From an uncultured Spirochaetales bacterium (GTDB lineage: Bacteria; Spirochaetota; Spirochaetia; Sphaerochaetales; Sphaerochaetaceae), in contig CASGDQ010000057.1 in NCBI GenBank assembly GCA_949300325.1, forward strand, positions 1 to 64,000: 64,000 nt of DNA, written 5' to 3'. A model generated the notes under the pieces. That model was not told the origin of the DNA, searched no databases, and saw only the letters and a list, made by a program, of their open reading frames with translations. Positions within the stretch are counted from its first letter, which is position 1. Each line of letters opens with the position of its first letter. Below are positions 44,023 through 53,218 of the stretch, one piece after another. The position numbers and the translations under genes are program-made.

Positions 44023-44807
44023 CACTCATCCTCCTCTTCTCTTCCGAGATAAGCCTCGATGACCTGTGGATTCTTCTGTATATCATCCGGTGTGCCATGC
44101 GCGATCTTCTGCCCAAAGCTGAGGACGGTTATCAGATCGCAGATGTTCATAACCAGCTTCATATCGTGTTCGATAAGCACAACAGTGATGCCAAGCCCCT
44201 TGATCTTATCCACAACCTGCATCAGATGCTCGGTTTCTGCAGGGTTCATTCCAGCGGCAGGCTCGTCCAAAAACAAAAGCTTAGGATCGGATGCAAGTGC
44301 ACGGGCTATTTCAAGCTCCCTCTGTTTTCCATACGGGAGATTGCGCGCAAACTCCTGCGCCTCCGCCTCAAGCTCAAAGAACCTGAGCCATTCCATCGCT
44401 TTGGTATAAACCTCCCTGTTTTCCTTTCCTGCGGAGAAATAGCTTTTCACAGCCTGTGTGAAACGGTGCTTGAAAGGATCAGAGCCGACCTTGAAGTGCA
44501 GTCCCATCATGACATTCTCCACCACAGTAAGCTCACGATAAAGGCGTATGTTCTGGAATGTCCTCGCAATGCCCATGCGGCTGATTTTCCAAGCAGGAAG
44601 CCCTGTGATGTCGTTTCCATTGAACAAAATCTTTCCTGAAGTAGGCTTGTCCATTCCGGTTATCTGATTGAAAAGGGTTGTTTTACCAGCACCGTTTGGA
44701 CCGATCAAACCATTGACAAGCCCCTGCTCCACTTCAAAATCCACATCATTGACGGCGACAACGCCTCCGAATATTCGGCTGAGATGCTGTGTCTCAAGTA
44801 TCTTCAT
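44022..44807 (-). CDS. livG: branched-chain amino acid ABC transporter ATPase LivG
   Basis: A 261-residue ABC ATPase of the LivG type. Walker A is GPNGAGKT, there is the IARTFQNIRLYRELTV Q-loop region, and Walker B is LLFLDEPAAGMNP, with VVLIEHDMKLV. The usual LSGG signature is replaced by NLPYGKQRELE, which is normal for LivG. It overlaps livM by four bases. Confidence 0.96.
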   Translation of the reverse strand: MKILETQHLSRIFGGVVAVNDVDFEVEQGLVNGLIGPNGAGKTTLFNQITGMDKPTSGKILFNGNDITGLPAWKISRMGIARTFQNIRLYRELTVVENVMMGLHFKVGSDPFKHRFTQAVKSYFSAGKENREVYTKAMEWLRFFELEAEAQEFARNLPYGKQRELEIARALASDPKLLFLDEPAAGMNPAETEHLMQVVDKIKGLGITVVLIEHDMKLVMNICDLITVLSFGQKIAHGTPDDIQKNPQVIEAYLGREEEDE

Positions 44808-45745
44808 ACAGCACCTCCTTTTTTAGCAAACCTGCCTTTAAGCTCATTGATGCGCACAGAAAGCCTCTTCTTTGCAACACCATATCTGAACTTATCCCTT
44901 CCCAAAAGCCCCTGAGGCCTCCAAATCATCATCACCACAAGGATAAGGCCGAAAATGATCTGCTTTGCTTGTGCAGGAATCACATTTGTCAGACTTGTAA
45001 GCTGAGGAAAATAAGAAATGAATTGGATGATCACCGCTCCGAGGATGACTGCTGCACCATTACCCATTCCGCCGAGGACCACCATACAGAGCACCATGAC
45101 AGAAACCATGAAAGTGAACGATCCCGGATTGACGGTGGAGGTATATGCAGTCATAAAGCATCCGGCGACACCGCCTACTGCCGCGCCGAGTGTGAATGCC
45201 CCGATCTTGTATTTTGTAACGTTGATTCCATTGCTCTGGGCCGCTATCTCATCTTCTCTTACTGCATTCATTGCACGGCCCAGCCTGCTGTGGGCAAGCC
45301 GCTGGAACAGAAGGAAGAAAACAAGAACAAAGAGCCATACGAGAGCGATGAAAGCAATCTTATCCTTAGAGGAAAACTGATAGCCGAGGATGGAGGCTCT
45401 GGGAACCGACTGATAGCCGACCGGGTTGAGGTTTGTAGCAACGTTTCTGATGATTTCTCCAAGCCCGAGCGTGGCGATGCAAAGATAATCTCCTTTCAGA
45501 CGCAGTGTGGGAACGCCGATTAAAAATCCAACGATGCCTGCACATACTGCCGCCACAGGAATGGAGAACCAGAAGCTCATGCCATATGTCTTGCAAAGGA
45601 TTGCGGTGACGTAGCTTCCGATGCAGAAAAAACCAGCATGGCAGAGGCTGAGCATGCCGGTATAGCCGGTGATGCAGTTCTGTCCGAGAGCCATCATCGC
45701 ATAAATGCCGGAATAAATCAGAATCAATAAAAAGAAATTCCACAT
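44804..45745 (-). CDS. livM: branched-chain amino acid ABC transporter permease LivM
   Basis: A 313-residue permease with about eight membrane segments. The LivM hallmark is present: LIYSGIYAMMALGQNCITGYTGMLSL in two adjoining parts, then AIREDEIAAQSNGINVTKYK-like coupling loop (here NAVREDEIAAQSNGINV). It lies one base after livH on the same transcript. Confidence 0.94.
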   Translation of the reverse strand: MWNFFLLILIYSGIYAMMALGQNCITGYTGMLSLCHAGFFCIGSYVTAILCKTYGMSFWFSIPVAAVCAGIVGFLIGVPTLRLKGDYLCIATLGLGEIIRNVATNLNPVGYQSVPRASILGYQFSSKDKIAFIALVWLFVLVFFLLFQRLAHSRLGRAMNAVREDEIAAQSNGINVTKYKIGAFTLGAAVGGVAGCFMTAYTSTVNPGSFTFMVSVMVLCMVVLGGMGNGAAVILGAVIIQFISYFPQLTSLTNVIPAQAKQIIFGLILVVMMIWRPQGLLGRDKFRYGVAKKRLSVRINELKGRFAKKGGAV

Positions 45746-45746
45746 A

Positions 45747-46667
45747 TCACACCTTCTCCCTTTCGTTCTTGCCGAGTATGCCTTCCGGTTTCACAAGAAG
45801 GATTATGATAAGAATCGCAAATGCGATCGTGTCTTTCATTGCATTGGGAATATGTAAAAGCGGAGCACCGACCGATTCCAGTATGCCGAGCAATACCCCG
45901 CCTACCATCGCACCCTGGATGTTCCCGATCCCTCCTATGACAGCTGCGACAAAGGCTTTGAGACCTGTCATCGTTCCCATCGAAGGATAGACGCGGAAAT
46001 CGAACGAGGCAAGAATTCCTCCTACAGCTGCAAGTGCCGATCCGATTGCAAATGTCATCGAAATGACCTTGTTGACATTTATTCCCATCAGCTCGCTTGT
46101 CGGCTGATCAAGCGAGGTGGCTCTCATTGCCTTGCCCATTCTTGTCTTATTTACAAAGAAAGTAAGGGCGACCATCATCACAACCGATACTATCAGCACC
46201 AGAATTTGATGGGGAGTAACTGAAACGCCTCCCAAAATTATCGGGTTGTTCTCAAACGGATAAGGAAAACGCCTGGACTGCGTTCCAAATATCCATGCCG
46301 CGCCGTTTGAGAGTATGAAGGAAACGCCGATTGCTGAAAGCAGAGGGGCCAGACGGCTTGCATTTCTGAGCGGTTTATAAGCCACGCGCTCGATGAACAT
46401 CCCCAAAAGCGCGCAGAAGACCATGCTCACAATCATGGCGATGAAAAATGCGCAGAGCGTCCATAAGGACGAGGAAGCTGTTCCGATAAGAGCCTGGAAC
46501 ACAAGCAGTCCGACGAATGCTCCTACCATCAGAATATCGCCATGTGCGAAATTGATGAATTTCAATATGCCGTATACCATCGTGTAGCCCAAGGCTATGA
46601 GCGAATAAATCGCACCAAGAGTGAGACCATTTACGATATACTGCATGTAAATCGTTATCGAATCCAC
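45747..46667 (-). CDS. livH: branched-chain amino acid ABC transporter permease LivH
   Basis: A 306-residue permease of the LivH type. Typical marks are ALGYTMVYGILKFINFAHGD, the RATSLDQPTSELMGINVNKV coupling loop and FVAAVIGGIGNIQGAMVGG. It begins with GTG preceded by GGAGG. A strong hairpin separates it from the upstream livK gene. Confidence 0.95.
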   Translation of the reverse strand: MDSITIYMQYIVNGLTLGAIYSLIALGYTMVYGILKFINFAHGDILMVGAFVGLLVFQALIGTASSSLWTLCAFFIAMIVSMVFCALLGMFIERVAYKPLRNASRLAPLLSAIGVSFILSNGAAWIFGTQSRRFPYPFENNPIILGGVSVTPHQILVLIVSVVMMVALTFFVNKTRMGKAMRATSLDQPTSELMGINVNKVISMTFAIGSALAAVGGILASFDFRVYPSMGTMTGLKAFVAAVIGGIGNIQGAMVGGVLLGILESVGAPLLHIPNAMKDTIAFAILIIILLVKPEGILGKNEREKV

Positions 46668-46714
46668 AAATGCCTCCGATAATTTTATTTATATCAAGTC
46701 CATATTAAAACATA

Positions 46715-46745
46715 AATCTGCCGGAAGAGGAACTTCCGACAGATT
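46715..46745 (-). other. intercistronic hairpin between livK and livH
   Basis: On the minus strand AATCTGTCGGAAG pairs with CTTCCGGCAGATT (13 bp, one G-T, five-base loop), followed by TATGTTTTAAT. It follows the livK stop by ~25 bases and precedes livH. It is likely a leaky terminator or mRNA stabiliser that favours binding-protein expression. Confidence 0.75.
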
Positions 46746-46771
46746 CAAAAACGGCTAAATTATCAAATTAA

Positions 46772-47941
46772 TCAACCGACTTGAACGATGTGACCGTTCT
46801 GTACCTGGAAGGATCCTTCATAAACAGGAGTCTGGTCGACAACTTCATAAACCCCCTGGCTGGCTACGAGATCGCCATTAGGTGCGAAATTGATCGTACC
46901 GTTGGCACCTTCGAAATCCTTTGTCGCCGCAACTTCGTTCTTGATCGCTTCACGGTCTGCGCTTCCTACCCTTCCGATTGCCGCAGCGAGAATATACATC
47001 GCATCATAGCTGTTTGTAGCAAACGAATCAGGAGCATCGCCGTTGTAGGCCTTTGCATAAGCTGCTGTGAAATCTGCAAGCTTTGTGGAAGCTTCAGCCT
47101 GTGCAGGACCGATGTAAATCACGCCGTTTGTAAAATCTCCAGCAAGCTTATAGATCTCAGGATCGGAGAAGCCGTCGCCGGAAAGGAAAGGAGTTGTGAT
47201 TCCAAGCTGGGAAGCCTGTTCGAGGATCTGTGCCATCTCAACCGTGTAGTTCGGGATATAGATTGCTTCCGGATTAAGGCTCTTGATCTTGGTAAGCTGT
47301 GTTCTGAAGTCCTTGTCACCCACCATGCAGGTCTCTTCGGAAACGATGTTTCCGCCAAGAGCGGTAAAATAATCCTTGAGTCCGGTTGCAAGTCCCTGGC
47401 TGTAATCGTTCATAGCATAGAGGGTTGCAATATTCCTATATCCGAGGACCTCATAGAAATAATGTGCAGCGACTTCGGACTGGAGAGCATCAGAAGGAAC
47501 TGTTCTGAAAACATACTCGCCGATGCTTGTGATATCCTTGTGTGTAGCACTCGGAGTTATCATTACAATCCCATCCTCGCATGCCCTTTGAGCAACAGCA
47601 AGAGCAGGAGAAGTGAAAACTGGTCCGATGATTGCGCATACGTTGTCCATATAGGCAAGCTTTTCATATCCGGCAAGAGCCTTATCTACAGTACCCTCGC
47701 TGTCCTCGCTGATAAGTTCAACCATCTTGCCATTGATTCCACCGGCTGCATTGATTTCCGAAACTGCAAGCTTGGCTGCATTGGAACATCTGATTCCATA
47801 GTTTGCATTATCTCCGGTCAGAGGTCCGATGAAACCGACCTTATAGGTATCGGAAGCGGATTCAGATGCCCCGCCAGCAAATACCCCTGCGACGGCTATA
47901 AGAGCAACCAAAGCAAAAACAAAAAGTTTTTTTGCTTTCAT
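46772..47941 (-). CDS. livK: branched-chain amino acid-type substrate-binding protein
   Basis: A 389-residue periplasmic-binding protein of the Leu/Ile/Val family. The signal peptide ends VAGVFA, followed by GGASESAS. The core shows VGFIGPLTGDNANYGIR, GPVFTSPALAVAQ, and NSYDAMYILAAAI. It captures branched-chain or related amino acids outside the inner membrane. It heads the livK-H-M-G-F operon, with GGGAGG before the ATG. Confidence 0.95.
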   Translation of the reverse strand: MKAKKLFVFALVALIAVAGVFAGGASESASDTYKVGFIGPLTGDNANYGIRCSNAAKLAVSEINAAGGINGKMVELISEDSEGTVDKALAGYEKLAYMDNVCAIIGPVFTSPALAVAQRACEDGIVMITPSATHKDITSIGEYVFRTVPSDALQSEVAAHYFYEVLGYRNIATLYAMNDYSQGLATGLKDYFTALGGNIVSEETCMVGDKDFRTQLTKIKSLNPEAIYIPNYTVEMAQILEQASQLGITTPFLSGDGFSDPEIYKLAGDFTNGVIYIGPAQAEASTKLADFTAAYAKAYNGDAPDSFATNSYDAMYILAAAIGRVGSADREAIKNEVAATKDFEGANGTINFAPNGDLVASQGVYEVVDQTPVYEGSFQVQNGHIVQVG

Positions 47942-48071
47942 ATTACACCTCCCAAAAGCATTCTTTTTGTAATAATAAAGATATATACATTAAAGCGTAT
48001 ATTTATACAATATATATTCCTTGAAAAATTAATTTTTTTATCCAAATACTTTCATATTCTTATAGGCTCAC

Positions 48072-48106
48072 AAAATAAAGCCCTCCCTCAAACCGAGGAA
48101 GGGCTT
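48072..48106 (-). terminator. rho-independent terminator after the BMP gene
   Basis: On the minus strand AAGCCCTTCCTC / GAGGGAGGGCTT (12 bp, one wobble pair, five-base loop) is followed by TATTTTG. It lies ~23 bases after the stop of the BMP protein gene. Confidence 0.85.
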
Positions 48107-48128
48107 CATCCATCTGAAATCTTTAAGA

Positions 48129-49355
48129 TCAATAAGCGGCATTAAGCCATGTGATTCCGTCGATCTGTGCAGTAAAGTACGGAGCGGACTGGAATTCCGA
48201 TTCGTGGAATGCGCCATCATAGACTGCTTCTTCTGTCTCTGCGGTGAAATCGCCATCGAGATCAAGAGCAAATGCATGAGTAAGAGGTGCTCCGCCAACG
48301 GTGAACTTGCTTGTATCAAAGACCTCGATCTTGCCTGAAGAAATGGCAGAAATGGTCTCTTCCATCTTTTCCTTTGTGCCAGGAGCAGCAATGGCTTCAT
48401 TAAGAGCGGTCATAACAACAGCGCCGTCTGCCATGCCCTTGCACCAATCCTGAGGAATCTCTTTTCCTTCAGCATATGCCTTGATTGCTTCGTAGAAATA
48501 GATGCCCCAGTCGATCCTTGTGGAGATGAGGGAAGCATTCGGTGCGATACCGCTCATGTCATTATTGTATCCAGTATGGAAAACACCCTTGCTCTGTGCA
48601 GCTGTTGCCGGAGTAGTATTGTCGGAATGCTGGCTGATCATCACGCATCCCCTATCGGCAAGAGCAAGAGCTGCGTCGGATTCAGCTGTCGCATCAGACC
48701 ATGATCCTACGAAGGAAACGAGCATTGTTACAGACGGACATACGGATTTTGCACCGAGATAGTAGGATGTGAATCCAGAAATAACCTCTGCAAACGAGTA
48801 TGCGCCGACATAGCCGATAACAGCCTGCTCAGGAGTGATCTTGCCTTCATCTATCATCTGCTGGAGCTTCATGCCCGCAACAACACCGGCTACGTATCTG
48901 CCTTCGTAGATATCGGCAAAAGCGTTATGGGTGTTGGCTCTGTCATCAAGAGCGGATGCGCAGTTTGTGCAGCTGATGAACTCGATGTCGGGATAGCTGT
49001 CTACAACTTCGAGCATGTACGGTTCGAAACCATAGCTGTTGTTGATGATGATCTGACAACCTTCTTCGGCTGCTTCGATATTAGCATCTACACAGGAGGA
49101 ATCTTCCCTTACATTGTACTTCGTAACCCAGTCGACTGTAATGCCGTCTGCGGCAAGAAGCTTTGTGGCCTCATCCCTTCCTCTGATGAAATTGTAAGTG
49201 TAGCCTTGGTCATTTTCATCACCGATGCAGAGCAGACCGACCTTGACAGTATTTGTATCGGCAGCGGATGTCGATGCAGCTTCCTTGCTTCCGCCGGCAA
49301 AGGCGATGGCTGATACGAATAACAGTACGATCAGCACAGAAAGAGTTTTCTTCAT
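48129..49355 (-). CDS. BMP-family substrate-binding protein (nucleoside type)
   Basis: A 408-residue BMP/PnrA/TmpC-like binding protein. The signal peptide ends AIAFA, followed by GGSKEAAS. The core has VGLLCIGDENDQGYTYN, GCQIIINNSYGFEP and the ISQHSDNTTPATAAQSKG region typical of the family. Members bind purine nucleosides. It lies downstream of the matching ATPase and permeases but behind a terminator, so it has its own promoter. GAAAGGAG precedes the ATG. Confidence 0.94.
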   Translation of the reverse strand: MKKTLSVLIVLLFVSAIAFAGGSKEAASTSAADTNTVKVGLLCIGDENDQGYTYNFIRGRDEATKLLAADGITVDWVTKYNVREDSSCVDANIEAAEEGCQIIINNSYGFEPYMLEVVDSYPDIEFISCTNCASALDDRANTHNAFADIYEGRYVAGVVAGMKLQQMIDEGKITPEQAVIGYVGAYSFAEVISGFTSYYLGAKSVCPSVTMLVSFVGSWSDATAESDAALALADRGCVMISQHSDNTTPATAAQSKGVFHTGYNNDMSGIAPNASLISTRIDWGIYFYEAIKAYAEGKEIPQDWCKGMADGAVVMTALNEAIAAPGTKEKMEETISAISSGKIEVFDTSKFTVGGAPLTHAFALDLDGDFTAETEEAVYDGAFHESEFQSAPYFTAQIDGITWLNAAY

Positions 49356-49369
49356 ATGTTTCTCCTTTC

Positions 49370-49392
49370 GGGACCGGCAACGCCGGCCTTAA
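49370..49392 (-). other. hairpin in the BMP gene 5' leader
   Basis: On the minus strand GGCCGGC-GTT-GCCGGTC (7-bp stem, one G-T) lies directly upstream of the GAAAGGAG ribosome site. With no T-run it is unlikely to be a terminator. A 5' stabiliser or translation-tuning hairpin is possible. Confidence 0.5.
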
Positions 49393-49515
49393 TTGAATTT
49401 TACCATATCAAAAATAATCGTACGAGTATTTTTTTCCTCTTTTTCAATAGCAGGAACAAGAATTCAATATTTTTCTTTGAAAGAGACGCTCTTGAAATAC
49501 ATTAAATAATATTTC

Positions 49516-49543
49516 AAAAAAGGAAAGGGACCAAATGGTCCCC
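49516..49543 (-). terminator. terminator of the ATPase-permease operon
   Basis: On the minus strand GGGACC / GGTCCC (6-bp perfect stem, four-base loop) is followed by TTTCCTTTTTT. It starts seven bases after the second permease stop and isolates the BMP gene. Confidence 0.75.
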
Positions 49544-49549
49544 TATTCC

Positions 49550-50533
49550 TCATCGCTCCTCTCTGAAGTAATTGATGCCAAGCGAAGCAGGCGGCTGCTT
49601 GTCCCTGCTGTTTCTGATGCTTGTTATGATCAGAACGATCACAGTGACAATGTACGGCAGGATTTTGTAAATCTCCGTAGGAATGAACGGGAGGGACAGC
49701 CGGAGGTACATTATCATCATAGCCCCGAACACTATCGATCCCCAAATTGCATTCAAGGGTCTCCAGATGCAGAAAATTACAAGCGCAACAGCAAGCCAGC
49801 CAACACCGGAAAGCCCTTCATGGTTCCAGACGCATCCAGCGGTGGTCATGATATAAACCATGCCGCCGATAGCGGAAATGCCTCCTCCGATCGTCGTCGC
49901 AAGATACTTATATTTTGTGATGTTTATTCCTGCAGCATCCGAAGTCGACGGAGATTCGCCGACAGCTGTAAGATAAAGGCCGTACCTTGTCCTCTTCAAA
50001 AACAGATGCATGGCAATCGCAATCACTATTGCCATATAGAAAAAGACGGTATGGGAGAAGAATATGCGTCCCACGACAGGAATGTTCACAAGGAAATCAG
50101 GAAATATGGTTGCCGAGAATGCATTTTTCAGATTGTTGCTGAGCGCCACATATCCTTTTTCGCTTACCCTCATGTATTCACCGACAAACTGTCCGATGCC
50201 TGTTCCGAATATTGCAAGGGCAAGCCCTGTTACGTTCTGGTTCGTCCTCAAGGTTATCGTAAGAAAACTATATATGAGGGATGCTGCCATTCCGGCAAGG
50301 AATGCGCATAATAAAGCTATGATTATCGCAACAGGGCCGCTAGCTGCAGCTCCGACCGCCTTTTCATAATAGAAGGCGCCTGCAAGGCCGAACGCACCTC
50401 CCATGTACATGATCCCTTCGACTCCAAGATTGAGATTTCCAGATTTCTCTGTAAGGATCTCACCCAGCGTACCATACATAAGAACTGTTCCAAAAGTGAC
50501 TGCAGCCACTATCAAAGCGATTAAAGTAGTCAT
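49550..50533 (-). CDS. nucleoside ABC transporter permease 2 (YufQ/NupQ-like)
   Basis: A 327-residue permease of the RbsC/BmpP class with about eight to ten membrane segments. The GTLGEILTEKSGNLNLGVEGIMYMGG start is split here as GTLGEILTEKSG and NLNLGVEGIMYMGG. The coupling loop GESPSTSDAAGINITKYK is well conserved. It overlaps permease 1 by four bases. It forms the channel with permease 1. Confidence 0.93.
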   Translation of the reverse strand: MTTLIALIVAAVTFGTVLMYGTLGEILTEKSGNLNLGVEGIMYMGGAFGLAGAFYYEKAVGAAASGPVAIIIALLCAFLAGMAASLIYSFLTITLRTNQNVTGLALAIFGTGIGQFVGEYMRVSEKGYVALSNNLKNAFSATIFPDFLVNIPVVGRIFFSHTVFFYMAIVIAIAMHLFLKRTRYGLYLTAVGESPSTSDAAGINITKYKYLATTIGGGISAIGGMVYIMTTAGCVWNHEGLSGVGWLAVALVIFCIWRPLNAIWGSIVFGAMMIMYLRLSLPFIPTEIYKILPYIVTVIVLIITSIRNSRDKQPPASLGINYFREER

Positions 50534-51621
50534 ACGCTGTCCTCCTTCTTGTCCTTATGCCGGAATATCAGGCGGTAATTGATGAAGAATTCGCTGCTGA
50601 GCATGCAGAAAAGCAGGATTCCTGTGATGATATCCGCAATAGATGTCGGCACCTGCAATTTCGTCTGAAGCGTATTTGCTCCCTTTTCCAAAATTGCAAG
50701 TATCATGGATATAGCTATCATTGCAAAAGAATTCAGCTGCGAAAGCCACGCCACTGTTATAGATGTGAACCCCACCCCGTTTGCAACACCGCTGTATAAG
50801 GTATAGTTCGCACCTGCCACAGTGATGAACCCGACGATGCCGCTTATTGCGCCGGAAATGAACATGGTGCGCATTATGATATTGCCAACGTTCATACCTG
50901 CATAGCGGGCCGTATTTACCGAATCGCCGATTACAGCAATCTCATATCCCTGCTTGGTCTTATTCATATATATGTACATGAAGACTACAAGAATCAAGAC
51001 GATTATCCATCCGCAATGCACGCCGAATACGGATGGAAGACGAGCATTGTTGCTGAACATCGGAATGAGCTGGGATCCTTTTCTTCCTTCCCAGGGCCCT
51101 CCCTGCAGCCATGCAACTATTCCAATGGCTATATAGTTCATCATCAACGTAAAAAGGGTCTCGTTCGTGTTCCATTTCGCCTTGAAAAAAGCAGGGATCA
51201 ACGCCCAAAGGCCTCCTGCGACAGCTCCTACAATAAACATGATGACTAAAAGCGGAACATGGGGGATCCTATCAGCCCAGAAAAGTGCGAAATAAGTTGC
51301 AAAAACCGCACCCATGGTTATCTGTCCCTCGGCACCTATGTTCCAGAATCTCATTTTAAAACAAGGCGCAATTGCAAGTGCACAGCCGAGCAGAGGGACG
51401 GCGATCTTCACAGTCTGCTTTATGTAAATAGGTCGGGAAAGCGATCCCTGGATAATGACAGAATATGCAGAAAAAGGATTCACGCCTGTAAGAAGCATGG
51501 GAATAAATCCGAGCAACAAAGCAAAAATTATGGAACCGACACGTATCATCCATGCTTTTTTAGGACTCATGTCAGTCCTTTTTGCAAGTCTGATCAAAGG
51601 AATTTTGGATTCGCCAGCCAT
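50530..51621 (-). CDS. nucleoside ABC transporter permease 1 (YufP/NupP-like)
   Basis: A 363-residue permease with about nine to ten membrane segments. The family pattern includes MRFWNIGAEGQITMGAV, NTNETLFTLMMNYIA and the coupling loop GDSVNTARYAGMNV. The ATG overlaps the ATPase stop (TGATG). It is the first of the two channel subunits. Confidence 0.93.
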   Translation of the reverse strand: MAGESKIPLIRLAKRTDMSPKKAWMIRVGSIIFALLLGFIPMLLTGVNPFSAYSVIIQGSLSRPIYIKQTVKIAVPLLGCALAIAPCFKMRFWNIGAEGQITMGAVFATYFALFWADRIPHVPLLVIMFIVGAVAGGLWALIPAFFKAKWNTNETLFTLMMNYIAIGIVAWLQGGPWEGRKGSQLIPMFSNNARLPSVFGVHCGWIIVLILVVFMYIYMNKTKQGYEIAVIGDSVNTARYAGMNVGNIIMRTMFISGAISGIVGFITVAGANYTLYSGVANGVGFTSITVAWLSQLNSFAMIAISMILAILEKGANTLQTKLQVPTSIADIITGILLFCMLSSEFFINYRLIFRHKDKKEDSV

Positions 51622-53183
51622 CACTCATCCTCCTTTGGCTCGAATTGGGTCATCATCAACCCGATTTCCTCTTTTGTGGCGGTCCTGGCATCCACAAGTC
51701 CGCTCACCCTGCCGCCGCAAAGAACGAGTATCCTGTCGGCCAATTCAATCAGCACATCAAGATCTTCTCCGACATATACGACAGCAACTCCCTTCATCTT
51801 CTGCTCTGTAAGCAAGTTGTAAATCGTGTAAGAAGTATTTATATCAAGGCCTCTGACTGCATAGGCAGTCATCAGCACCGCAGGCTCACTGGAAATCTCG
51901 CGGCCGACAAGCACCTTCTGGACATTTCCTCCGGAAAGTTTTCTTACAGGAAAATCGACACCGGGGGTAACAACATCCAGCTCATCCCAAATCCTGTTTG
52001 CAAGCGCTTCCGGATCCTTTTTCCTCAAAAGCGCACCCTTGCCGTTCTTCCAGGACCGGAGCATCATGTTTCCTGTCATTCCCATCGATCCCACAAGACC
52101 CATGCCAAGGCGGTCTTCAGGAACAAAAGCCATGCCGACTCCAGTACGCCTGATCTGCATCGGGGTCTTTCCGACAAGCTCGGTCTCAGCCCCATCATTT
52201 CCGATGAAGCGCACGCTGCCTTCTTTTACCGGATATAACCCGGTCATAGCCTCCAGCAGCTCTTTCTGACCAGAGCCGGAAATTCCTGCTACCCCGAGTA
52301 TCTCACCTGTTTTTGCGGTAAAACTGACATGATCGAGCCTTGTGATGCCCTCGTTATCGATGCAGGTAAGATTTTCAACAATCAGCTTTGTCTGAGGATT
52401 GTCATATTTAGGCCTGTCGATATTCAGCGAGACAGCGTGGCCTACCATCATATCAGTCAGAGCCTGAGGATTCGTCTCACAGGTATTGACCGTGCCGATG
52501 TATTTGCCCTTCCTGAGAACGGCAACCTTATCGGACACTTCCATCACTTCATGAAGCTTATGCGTTATGATGATGATCGCCTTTCCATCTGCCTTCATGT
52601 TTTTCAGGACATTGAAAAGCTTCTTGGTCTCCTGCGGAGTCAGCACCGCCGTCGGCTCGTCCAAGACAAGCACCTTTGCCCCGCGGTAAAGGACTTTTAC
52701 GATCTCGACCGTCTGCTTTTGGGATACGGACATGTCATAGACCTTTTTCACCGGGTCTATATCAAAGCCGTACCGTCCGCATATTTCGGCAACCTTCGCA
52801 TTCGTCTGGGCCAGATCCATCTTCTCCTCATCCAATCCGAGAATGATATTCTGAGCCGCTGTAAAAACCTCCACAAGCTTATAATGCTGGTGGATCATTC
52901 CGATACCATAGCCATAGGCATCCTTAGGAGAACGGATGTAGATGGGCTTGCCATCCTCGTAAATTTCCCCTCCGTCAGGCTGGTATATGCCTGAAAGCAT
53001 ATTCATCAAGGTCGTTTTGCCACTACCGTTTTCTCCGAGCAAAGCCAATATCTCACCATAGTTGATATCTAGGTCAATGCCATCGTTAGCGACTACCTGT
53101 CCGAAACGCTTGGTAATGCCTTTCATTTCGATTGCGCATTTTTTTTCCACTGCGTTCTTTTCCTTATTTGCAAATTTTAACAT
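51621..53183 (-). CDS. nucleoside-type ABC transporter ATPase (two domains)
   Basis: A 520-residue two-domain ABC ATPase of the YufO/NupO type. Domain 1 has Walker A GENGSGKT and Walker B VLVLDEPTAVLTP. Domain 2 has a degenerate Walker A-like GISGSGQKE, the signature KLSGGNVQKV and a poor Walker B (PAVLMTAYAVRGLD). This leaves domain 2 with an unusual Thr-Ala where DEP-like acidic residues are expected; homologues in this family often read P-T-R-G-L-D there. The first ATG lacks a ribosome site. A GTG at 53150 (residue 12) has AAGGAAA eight bases upstream and may be the true start. Confidence 0.92.
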   Translation of the reverse strand: MLKFANKEKNAVEKKCAIEMKGITKRFGQVVANDGIDLDINYGEILALLGENGSGKTTLMNMLSGIYQPDGGEIYEDGKPIYIRSPKDAYGYGIGMIHQHYKLVEVFTAAQNIILGLDEEKMDLAQTNAKVAEICGRYGFDIDPVKKVYDMSVSQKQTVEIVKVLYRGAKVLVLDEPTAVLTPQETKKLFNVLKNMKADGKAIIIITHKLHEVMEVSDKVAVLRKGKYIGTVNTCETNPQALTDMMVGHAVSLNIDRPKYDNPQTKLIVENLTCIDNEGITRLDHVSFTAKTGEILGVAGISGSGQKELLEAMTGLYPVKEGSVRFIGNDGAETELVGKTPMQIRRTGVGMAFVPEDRLGMGLVGSMGMTGNMMLRSWKNGKGALLRKKDPEALANRIWDELDVVTPGVDFPVRKLSGGNVQKVLVGREISSEPAVLMTAYAVRGLDINTSYTIYNLLTEQKMKGVAVVYVGEDLDVLIELADRILVLCGGRVSGLVDARTATKEEIGLMMTQFEPKEDE

Positions 53184-53218
53184 AATAAATCAGCTGAATG
53201 TGAAAAAAATAACACAAA

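Noticed and set aside
46781-48145. A 454-codon plus-strand open frame opposite livK
   Set aside because: It is wholly antisense to a full-length, well-conserved binding-protein gene, shows no known domain and lacks a ribosome site. It is a codon-bias shadow.
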